DNA of 5,737 nt. Source: Microcaldota archaeon. Its GTDB lineage: Archaea; Micrarchaeota; Micrarchaeia; Micrarchaeales; Micrarchaeaceae. Both the position numbers and the translations under genes were made by a program. Position 1 is the first letter of the stretch, and each line of letters starts with the position of its first letter. The notes beneath the pieces were generated by a model. The model did not search any database. It saw only the letters and a program-made list of their open reading frames with translations, and had not been told where the DNA came from. Where the stretch lies: positions 1 through 5,737 of the forward strand of contig JAJZXZ010000024.1 in NCBI GenBank assembly GCA_021806185.1. Reading direction: 5' to 3'. Below, one piece after another: positions 1 to 4,938 of this stretch.

Positions 1-42
1 TTTCTTCTTCTCTTCAGGTGCAGCGTAGCGCCTGCAAACCAT
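1..42 (-). CDS. Possible 5' end of a divergent gene (partial, 14 codons visible)
   Basis: On the minus strand an ATG at 42-40 opens a frame that stays open to the left edge and reads MVCRRYAAPEEKKK. The start is basic and is followed by an acidic-then-lysine-rich stretch, as at the beginning of many small basic archaeal proteins. The family cannot be recognised from 14 residues. Support for a real gene is positional: the palindromic AT-rich element at 65-77 lies about 29 nt upstream of this ATG, a fitting distance for an archaeal TATA box with a very short leader. The same interval would then serve as a divergent promoter with radA. Alternatively the stretch is non-coding, or the tail of a rightward gene, since the plus-strand frame is also open here. 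Low to moderate confidence. Confidence 0.35.
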   Translation of the reverse strand, partial: MVCRRYAAPEEKKK

Positions 43-64
43 TAACAGAGAGACAGGCACTTTC

Positions 65-77
65 AGTATTAAATACT
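65..77. promoter_or_regulatory. Palindromic TATA-like element, possibly serving both directions
   Basis: AGTATT-A-AATACT is a perfect 6-bp inverted repeat around one central base, embedded in AT-rich sequence. Its centre (71) is 37 nt before the radA ATG at 108 and 29 nt before the minus-strand ATG at 42. Archaeal TATA boxes centre about 26 nt upstream of the transcript start. That would place starts near 97 (plus) and 45 (minus), giving very short leaders on both sides. Being symmetrical, one element could in principle recruit TBP in either orientation. The assignment rests on composition and spacing only. Confidence 0.5.
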
Positions 78-84
78 TATTTGT

Positions 85-100
85 CGGTAATCTATTACCG
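85..100. promoter_or_regulatory. Perfect 7-bp dyad in the radA promoter, candidate operator
   Basis: CGGTAAT-CT-ATTACCG is an exact inverted repeat (arms 85-91 and 94-100, 2-nt spacer). It sits between the TATA-like element and the radA start codon and covers the transcript start predicted near 97. A dimeric winged-helix or helix-turn-helix repressor bound here would block initiation. A short leader hairpin is unlikely because only part of the dyad would be transcribed. The dyad is seen directly; the regulator and the regulatory role are inferred. Confidence 0.45.
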
Positions 101-107
101 TGTTCTG

Positions 108-1055
108 ATGCCAAAGGAAAAGACACCGCGTGAACTTGAGGACCTGCCGGGCATAGGCCCGACATCGGCAGAGAAGCTAAGAGCCGCTGGCATAGACACT
201 ATCGAGAAGGTAGCGGCATCCTTCCCTGCGAACCTCTCTGAGGTGAGCGGGCTAAGCCAGGATGCGGCGAAGAAGGCCATAGAGGCGGCAAGGGAGGCCA
301 CAACCATCAACTACGAGACAGCCAAGGCCATACTGAAGAGACGGGAGGACATAGGCAAGATATCGACAGGATCCAAGGACCTTGATGAGCTGATAGGCGG
401 CGGCATAGAGACGGACGCCGTGACGGAGGTCTATGGCAGGTTCGCGAGCGGAAAGACCCAGCTGGGTTTCCAGCTCGCTGTCAACGTGCAGTTGCAGAAG
501 AAGGAGGGAGGACTTGGCGGCAGTGTCCTGTTCCTCGACACCGAGGGTACATTCAGACCGGAAAGGATAGTCGCGATGGCGAAAAGCGCCGGCATTGACC
601 CGGAGGCCGCGGTGGAGAACATAGTGGTTGTAAGGGCGCAGAATACAGACCAGCAGGTGCTCACAATAGAGAGGGCAGACAAGCTTATCCAGGAAAAGAA
701 CATAAAGCTGATAATAGTAGATTCGCTCACGTCGCTCTTCAGGGCGGAATTCTTGGGTAGGGGGGCGCTGAACGAGAGGCAGCAGAAGCTCAATGCGCAT
801 ATACACAGGCTGGCGCTTCTAGCGAACAAGTACAATCTTGCGGTTTTCATAACGAACCAGGTGATGGACAACCCAGGCATGCTGTTCGGCGATCCGACCA
901 CTCCGATAGGCGGCAACGTGCTTGCTCACGCAGCCACGACCATGCTGTACTTGAGGAAGGGCAAGGAGGACAAGAGGATAGTCAGGCTTGTCGACTCTCC
1001 GAATATGCCAGAGGGGGAGTGCATCATAAAGATAACTGTTGATGGCATAAAGTGA
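108..1055 (+). CDS. radA: DNA repair and recombination protein RadA
   Basis: Archaeal RecA/Rad51-family recombinase that forms ATP-dependent filaments on single-stranded DNA and catalyses strand exchange. The chosen ATG gives 315 aa, close to the family norm. Upstream in-frame GTG at 18 would add 30 unconserved residues lying over the promoter. Domains: helix-hairpin-helix DNA-binding domain at about residues 10-62 (LPGIGPTSAEKL); linker with a filament-interface motif YETA at 69-72, in the place of FxxA; ATPase core from about 80. Walker A is GRFASGKT (110-117), Walker B LIIVDS (201-206). L1-region RAEFLGRGALNERQQKLN spans 212-229, the L2 loop about 251-277, and the ATP-cap stretch DSPNMPEGE 297-305. 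The full N-terminal domain separates it from RadB. Walker A has R and A where GEFGSGKT is usual. The stop codon overlaps the GTG alternative start of dph5, so the genes are probably co-transcribed. Confidence 0.97.
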   Translation: MPKEKTPRELEDLPGIGPTSAEKLRAAGIDTIEKVAASFPANLSEVSGLSQDAAKKAIEAAREATTINYETAKAILKRREDIGKISTGSKDLDELIGGGIETDAVTEVYGRFASGKTQLGFQLAVNVQLQKKEGGLGGSVLFLDTEGTFRPERIVAMAKSAGIDPEAAVENIVVVRAQNTDQQVLTIERADKLIQEKNIKLIIVDSLTSLFRAEFLGRGALNERQQKLNAHIHRLALLANKYNLAVFITNQVMDNPGMLFGDPTTPIGGNVLAHAATTMLYLRKGKEDKRIVRLVDSPNMPEGECIIKITVDGIK

Positions 1056-1060
1056 TAAGG

Positions 1061-1816
1061 ATGCTCCTCCTGGTAGGGACCGGCGTGTCCTACAACGACA
1101 TATCCGCACGCGCAGCCGAGGCGTGCAGGCCGTGTGTTGTTTACATGGAGAAGTATACGAGCCCGGCTGGCGCGCAACGCATAGACTATCTGGAAAGGAT
1201 CATCGGAAAGCGCATAGGAACGCTGACGAGGGAGGACCTCGAGGACAGGGCAAGGGAAACGGTCTCGAGGGCTGCATCCGAAAACATGGCCATACTTGTA
1301 GGCGGTGATCCGCTCACTGCGACAACCCACAAGATACTACTGATAGAGGCTAGGAAGCTGGGTATAAAGGTGAGGATATTCCACGCAAGCTCAATAGTTA
1401 CGGCTGCGATAGGAGAAAGCGGCCTGGACTTCTACAGGTTCGGCCAGGTGTGCACAATACCGAGATGGGCCAGCAACTACAGGCCAGTCTCCTTCTATGA
1501 GACTATAGAGAGGAACATGTCAATGGGGCTGCACTCCCTGGTGCTTCTCGATTATTATCCAGAGAGGGAGAGCACCCTGCCTCTCAAAGAGGCGGTGGCA
1601 GAGCTCAGGGAGGCGGAAGCAGCATACAAGAAAGGAATAATAGCCAACTCAACAGTAATACTGCTTATGCAGGACATCGGCACAGATGGGCAGGGCATAA
1701 GGGTTACAACGATAGGCGCAGCAGCCGATGAAGGCGAAGGCATGGTAACCACCATAATATTGCCTGCAAAGCTTTCGGAAGTAGAGGAAGAGACCCTAAG
1801 GAGCGTAGTGGTGTGA
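1061..1816 (+). CDS. dph5: Diphthine synthase (diphthamide biosynthesis methyltransferase)
   Basis: S-adenosylmethionine-dependent methyltransferase of the tetrapyrrole-methylase fold. It methylates the modified histidine of translation elongation factor 2 on the way to diphthamide. The archaeal gene is also called dphB. With the ATG at 1061 the protein has 251 aa and begins MLLLVGTGVS, matching the family's conserved first strand. Other motifs are YTS (32-34), the SAM-binding LVGGDPLTATTH (79-90), the region HASSIVTAAIGESGLDFYRFG (108-128, typical of the family) and GLHSLVLLDY (156-165). A GTG at 1052 overlaps the radA stop by 4 bp and would add three residues. I prefer 1061 because AGTGAT (1051-1056), close to the archaeal Shine-Dalgarno GGTGAT, lies 4 nt before it. 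Second gene of the radA operon. Dph2-type partners are not in this window. Identity is firm; the start is less certain. Confidence 0.93.
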   Translation: MLLLVGTGVSYNDISARAAEACRPCVVYMEKYTSPAGAQRIDYLERIIGKRIGTLTREDLEDRARETVSRAASENMAILVGGDPLTATTHKILLIEARKLGIKVRIFHASSIVTAAIGESGLDFYRFGQVCTIPRWASNYRPVSFYETIERNMSMGLHSLVLLDYYPERESTLPLKEAVAELREAEAAYKKGIIANSTVILLMQDIGTDGQGIRVTTIGAAADEGEGMVTTIILPAKLSEVEEETLRSVVV

Positions 1817-2973
1817 TGCTTTCAATAAGATACGATGCAAAAGATGGCGTGTACGCAACAGACCAGTCTACTGTAGACACGCTAAAAGATGGGAATTTCG
1901 GCACCTTTAAGGATGGCAAGCTTTATCTTGAACCAGAAGAGGCGCTGTACATCATGGATGTGAGGAACACCGAATGCGAGTCAGCAACAGGATCAAACCT
2001 CACCTTCAACGAACTCGCAACAAGGCTGATGAGGAGCAGGAAGTTAATGGCGAGGTATTTCACTTATAAGGACTGGAGGGACAGGGGCCTGATAGCAAAG
2101 AGTGCAGGCTTCAAGGCGAAGCAGAACACAAAAACGCCAATAAAGCGGTATCCGGCCTCGCAGGTGAGCCTGAACGGGTACAGACTATCGGGAGTGTTCT
2201 TCCCCGAGGACATGACAACGATAGCCGATGAGTCAGATGACAGCAAGCGGATATACAATGACCTGTGGTTCGGCCAGTACGGTACTTATAAGCTGGGGGA
2301 GCACGGTGTGCTGAACAAGCTCGATGTGTATGAGACCGTGTACCTATCGGATAACAACGTCCTCGATGTGAGGAACAACAAGAGGAATGAAATATTCAGC
2401 ACGGCGAGCAAAAGAAGGTCCGATTTCCCCAAGCTCTACCAGGTGTATTCGGACTGGAGGAGCAAGGGCTATGTTGTCAAGACAGGCTTCAAGTTCGGCA
2501 CCCATTTCAGGATATACTTCCCCGGCGCGAAGCCGGTGAGGGAAAGCCCGGCGTGGGTGCACTCAAAGCACGTGATACACGTATTCCCAAGAGACGTAAA
2601 ACTGCTGATATCGGAGTGGGCTAGGGCCATAAGGGTGGCGCACAGCGTAAGGAAGACATTCATACTCGCAATACCGGGAAATAGCAGGAAAAAGAGGATG
2701 CAGATAGACTTCCTGCTCTACCATAGGAAGGGTAAGGGCACAGAGAACCCGAAGGAGGATGCGCCCAGGTACGCGATGCTCTCGATAAGCGAGGATGAGT
2801 ATATAGGCGGCAGCGAGCTCTCAGCGATAATAAACGAGGCTAAGCAGAGAAAGCTCGAGCTCGTAATAGCGATAGCGGACAGGGAGACGGCAGTGACATA
2901 CTATAAGGTGAGAAGGATAGAGCTGCCAAGGAGCGAATACGAATACTACGAGATAGACTGGATGCAGCCTTAA
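1813..2973 (+). CDS. endA: tRNA-splicing endonuclease, long fused (three-unit, epsilon-2-like) form
   Basis: Cleaves introns from precursor tRNAs at bulge-helix-bulge motifs. Length is 386 aa from GTG 1813 (4-bp overlap with dph5), or 385 from ATG 1816; AAGGAG at 1798-1803 fits either start. Three blocks are visible. Residues 1 to about 105 look like an alpha N-terminal unit ending FTYKDWRDRGLIAK, without catalytic residues. Residues about 120-285 are a complete catalytic unit, with YSDWRSKGYVVKTGFKFG followed by the triad Tyr235 (FRIY), His250 (WVHS) and Lys281 (HSVRK). Residues about 285-386 resemble a beta C-terminal unit ending in an acidic, aromatic tail (EYEYYEIDW). Ordinary homotetrameric EndA is about 180 aa and the two-unit homodimer about 300-350. 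This layout matches the three-unit enzyme described from ARMAN-2. The segment at about 155-168, between FGQY and KLDVYE, is an insertion relative to standard units and includes Lys160. Last gene of the operon. Confidence 0.93.
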   Translation: MMLSIRYDAKDGVYATDQSTVDTLKDGNFGTFKDGKLYLEPEEALYIMDVRNTECESATGSNLTFNELATRLMRSRKLMARYFTYKDWRDRGLIAKSAGFKAKQNTKTPIKRYPASQVSLNGYRLSGVFFPEDMTTIADESDDSKRIYNDLWFGQYGTYKLGEHGVLNKLDVYETVYLSDNNVLDVRNNKRNEIFSTASKRRSDFPKLYQVYSDWRSKGYVVKTGFKFGTHFRIYFPGAKPVRESPAWVHSKHVIHVFPRDVKLLISEWARAIRVAHSVRKTFILAIPGNSRKKRMQIDFLLYHRKGKGTENPKEDAPRYAMLSISEDEYIGGSELSAIINEAKQRKLELVIAIADRETAVTYYKVRRIELPRSEYEYYEIDWMQP

Positions 2974-3001
2974 GCCTTCACGCGTACCCTCTTCTTGACC
3001 G

Positions 3002-3085
3002 TTATGTATTTGTATTTCGGCTAACCCTGACTGCCGGCACCCGGTGCAGCGGCTTTTTACGATGTAGATAATGCAGAATACATAA
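3002..3085. repeat. 9-bp inverted repeat spanning the convergent gap
   Basis: TTATGTATT at 3002-3010 is the exact reverse complement of AATACATAA at 3077-3085. Read in the direction of each transcript, the same motif therefore lies 28 nt after the endA stop codon (plus) and one base after the discriminator base of tRNA-Lys (minus). The hairpin with T-run at 3033-3058 lies between the arms. It could be a shared 3'-end signal or a chance AT-rich match. Confidence 0.4.
3033..3058 (+). terminator. GC hairpin plus T-run, likely terminator of the radA-dph5-endA operon
   Basis: GCCG (3033-3036) can pair with CGGC (3050-3053). Inside it GCA (3037-3039) can pair with TGC (3045-3047), leaving a five-base loop and a two-base bulge (AG). 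Five T follow directly at 3054-3058. The structure begins 59 bp past the endA stop, ahead of the oppositely oriented tRNA gene. Archaeal termination depends mainly on T-runs; the hairpin may help or may stabilise the 3' end. On the minus strand there is no T-run at this place, so the signal points rightward. Confidence 0.55.
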
Positions 3086-3086
3086 G

Positions 3087-3160
3087 CGGGTCCGGGGGGA
3101 TTTGGACCCCCGACCTACTGGTTAAGAGCCAGCCGCTCTACCAGGCTGAGCTACGGACCC
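3087..3160 (-). tRNA. tRNA-Lys, anticodon CTT
   Basis: A complete 74-nt cloverleaf reads leftward from 3160. The acceptor stem GGGTCCG/CGGACCC is perfect. The D stem is GCTC/GAGC with loop AGCCTGGTA. The anticodon stem GCTGG/CCAGT has one G-T pair at 27-43 and loop CTCTTAA, giving anticodon CTT for the lysine codon AAG. The variable loop is AGGTC, with C48 able to pair with G15, and the T stem is GGGGG/CCCCC. The discriminator is G73, usual for archaeal tRNA-Lys, and CCA is not encoded. There is no intron at 37/38 or elsewhere. The T loop is TCCAAAT, so position 55 is C where U (pseudouridine) is nearly invariant. The gene starts 25 bp after the VKOR stop codon on the same strand. Confidence 0.95.
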
Positions 3161-3180
3161 TTGCTAGAATAAGGCAACAT

Positions 3181-3190
3181 TTCTATTAAG
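3181..3190 (-). promoter_or_regulatory. TATA-like box for tRNA-Lys
   Basis: On the minus strand CTTAATAGAA is centred about 25 nt upstream of the tRNA 5' end at 3160, the expected archaeal TATA distance. It overlaps the last codons and stop codon of the VKOR gene, so the tRNA could be made from its own promoter, by read-through from the GTPase-VKOR transcript, or both. Spacing and composition are the only evidence. Confidence 0.45.
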
Positions 3191-3572
3191 GCTTTCGCAT
3201 GAAGAAGAGGGCTAGCGAGATCGCTATAATCACATCAAGCGTGCTGCAGAAGATGCAGGCCTTCCCTACCATGTACATGGCGAATATGGAATAGATGATC
3301 CCTCCTATGCCGATGAGCATCCAGATGCCGGCTGCATGTTTGAGCCTTCTGTGCTGAGTGAACAGCAATGCGAGAACGAACCACGCAAGCGAATATACGG
3401 CAAGCGGTATGCCGAAGACTACCGAGTAGCTGCTTGCCAGAACAGTAGCGCAGCTTATTATCCCAGCGTTAGGGCATATCAGTGCACCAGGGAAATAATG
3501 CACATAAATGAGGTACGCGGATATGACTGCGCCAATGCCGAGCAGTATTTTCAATATGTCGTTGCGGTTCAT
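3186..3572 (-). CDS. VKOR family (vitamin K epoxide reductase-like) membrane thiol oxidoreductase
   Basis: Small integral membrane protein of 128 aa that, in this family, passes electrons from a thioredoxin-like partner to a quinone and so drives disulfide formation in proteins outside the cytoplasm. Four hydrophobic helices are visible at about residues 8-27, 50-71, 83-103 and 108-125. All four hallmark cysteines are present: Cys33 and Cys41 (spacing 8, as for human VKOR Cys43/Cys51) and the quinone-site pair Cys106-x-x-Cys109 (CIFC) at the start of the last helix. The conserved VLASSYSVVFGIPLAVYS stretch (44-61) follows Cys41. It is a stand-alone domain with no fused thioredoxin domain, so its partner must be encoded elsewhere. 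The start ATG overlaps the stop codon of the upstream COG2403 GTPase gene by 4 bp (ATGA), suggesting translational coupling. Confidence 0.9.
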   Translation of the reverse strand: MNRNDILKILLGIGAVISAYLIYVHYFPGALICPNAGIISCATVLASSYSVVFGIPLAVYSLAWFVLALLFTQHRRLKHAAGIWMLIGIGGIIYSIFAMYMVGKACIFCSTLDVIIAISLALFFMRKP

Positions 3573-4900
3573 TTTCTCGTGCCGTGCTCCTTGATGAACT
3601 CGTCGAGCGCAAGGTCCAGCCCCTTGCCCTTAGGCTTAAGTTCGTAATAGACCTGTACGAACGGCTTGTTTATATTCAATATGCTTCTGAGGTTGGTGGG
3701 GGTAGCCGATATGACTATGTCGCATTCTGCCCTGTTTATTGTAGCCTGCATATCCCTTACCTGCTTAGGGCTGTAACCCATCGCAGGCAGCTCCCTGTCG
3801 AGCTTAGGATACTTTACAAAAGTATCCTTTATGGTTCCTACGGCATACCTCTTCGCATCTACAATCTTGCCTACCTTGTATAGCTTGGCGGCCACCGTGC
3901 CGGCGCCGAACGGCATGCCACCGTGCGTTATGGTCGGGCCGTCCTCTATAATTAATGCGCTCGCGCCCTTGATCAGCTTCGGGTTATCAGGAGTCACTAT
4001 CGACTCACCTAATAGGACCTTTGCCGTTTTATTGACAGTTTTTGCCTCAATCACAGCGCGCTCGACGTTCTTCTTTGGAGCAGAGTTCACTTTATTAACA
4101 AGGAAGATATCCGCGGTCCTTGCAACGGATTCACTCGGATAGTACGAAAGCTGGTCAACCGGCCTGAACGGATCTAGGACCATTATGAGCAGGTCTGGTT
4201 TTATGAAACTGGCATCGTTATTCCCGCCGTCCCATAGCACGACGTCGGCCTCTTTCTCAGCAGCTCTCAGTATCTTCTCGTAATCAACGCCAGAATATAG
4301 CACAAAGCCATTCCTTATATGCGGCTCATAATCCTCCCTTTCCTCTATCGTGCACTTATACCTGTCTAGGTCCTTCAGCTTCGAGTACCTCTGCACTATC
4401 TGATCCTTTAGCAGACCATAAGGCATCGGGTGCCTTATCACCACAACGCGCAGCCCCTTGGATTTCAGATACCTCGCAATGTACCTCGATGTCTGGCTTT
4501 TCCCAGAGCCGGTCCTTGCTGCGCAGACCGCTACCACTGGCTTTTTTGATTTCAGCATTGTCGCGCTGGGTGCGATCAACCAGAAATCCGCTCCTGCAGC
4601 GTTCACTATGCTGGCTTTGTGCATTACTGTATCGTAAGGCAGGTCGCTGTAGGCGAGTATGCATATGTCGGCATTGAGCCTCTTTATCAGCTGTGGTAGC
4701 TGTGATTCATCAAATATCGGTATGCCTTTGGGATAAAGCCCTCCGCTAAGCTCCTTAGGGTATGTCCTGTTCGCTATGAATGGTATCTGTGCAGCTGTAA
4801 AGGCTACGACTTCATACTCGGGGCTGTTCCTGAAGAGAACATTATACAGATGAAAGTCGCGACCAGCCGCTCCCATTATTATAATCCTTCTGCGCGCCAT
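3569..4900 (-). CDS. Predicted P-loop GTPase, COG2403 family (cyclic 2,3-diphosphoglycerate synthetase-related)
   Basis: 443-aa soluble protein. The N-terminal 115 residues form a Rossmann-like domain beginning RRRIIIMGAAGRDFHLYN, a signature of this family. A P-loop NTPase domain follows, with Walker A ARTGSGKS at 128-135 (Ala in place of the first Gly, allowed in the [AG]xxxxGK[ST] pattern), then QTSR. Further conserved stretches are VVLWDGGNND (220-229), DLLIMVLDPFRP (236-247), NKVN (269-272, NKxD-like) and EDGPTITHGGMPFGAG (319-334). Relatives include the cyclic 2,3-diphosphoglycerate synthetase of thermophilic methanogens, but most members are uncharacterised, and making cDPG is not shown here. 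The ATG at 4900 is chosen because the family motif starts directly after it and a TATA-like box lies about 26 nt upstream. The 3' end overlaps the VKOR gene by 4 bp. Confidence 0.85.
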   Translation of the reverse strand: MARRRIIIMGAAGRDFHLYNVLFRNSPEYEVVAFTAAQIPFIANRTYPKELSGGLYPKGIPIFDESQLPQLIKRLNADICILAYSDLPYDTVMHKASIVNAAGADFWLIAPSATMLKSKKPVVAVCAARTGSGKSQTSRYIARYLKSKGLRVVVIRHPMPYGLLKDQIVQRYSKLKDLDRYKCTIEEREDYEPHIRNGFVLYSGVDYEKILRAAEKEADVVLWDGGNNDASFIKPDLLIMVLDPFRPVDQLSYYPSESVARTADIFLVNKVNSAPKKNVERAVIEAKTVNKTAKVLLGESIVTPDNPKLIKGASALIIEDGPTITHGGMPFGAGTVAAKLYKVGKIVDAKRYAVGTIKDTFVKYPKLDRELPAMGYSPKQVRDMQATINRAECDIVISATPTNLRSILNINKPFVQVYYELKPKGKGLDLALDEFIKEHGTRK

Positions 4901-4921
4901 AGTTATCGTTACAGTTCATGC

Positions 4922-4930
4922 AAATAAATA
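4922..4930 (-). promoter_or_regulatory. TATA-like box of the COG2403-VKOR operon
   Basis: TATTTATTT on the minus strand lies in the 38-bp gap after the AmrS-like gene. Its centre (4926) is 26 nt before the GTPase ATG at 4900, so transcription would begin at or within a few bases of the start codon and give a leaderless mRNA. No Shine-Dalgarno-like sequence is seen before that ATG, which agrees with leaderless translation. Confidence 0.55.
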
Positions 4931-4938
4931 GCTAACTG

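Noticed and set aside
18..107. GTG at 18 as the start of radA, giving a 345-aa protein
   Set aside because: The extra 30 residues resemble no RadA N-terminus, and their codons run through the palindromic TATA-like element and the dyad. ATG 108 starts just before the conserved helix-hairpin-helix domain and gives the usual length.
252..806. 184-aa minus-strand open frame inside radA, with similar long antisense frames inside dph5, endA and the GTPase gene
   Set aside because: These lie wholly opposite strongly conserved genes, have low-complexity or unconserved translations, and have no promoter or ribosome-binding context.
2974..3025. Short minus-strand frame ending ITVKKRVRVKA, resembling the basic tail of a ribosomal protein
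   Set aside because: Reading upstream, an in-frame TAG occurs after only 16 codons and there is no ATG or GTG start. Without a start or longer homology it is most likely chance.
3060..3086. Terminator for tRNA-Lys just downstream on the minus strand
   Set aside because: The sequence after G73 has no run of four or more T on that strand. Only the TTATGTATT motif is notable, and it is reported as a repeat.
3584..4142. Plus-strand open frames opposite the COG2403 GTPase gene
   Set aside because: The minus-strand frame carries continuous family motifs through the whole interval. The plus-strand translations show no recognisable domain.
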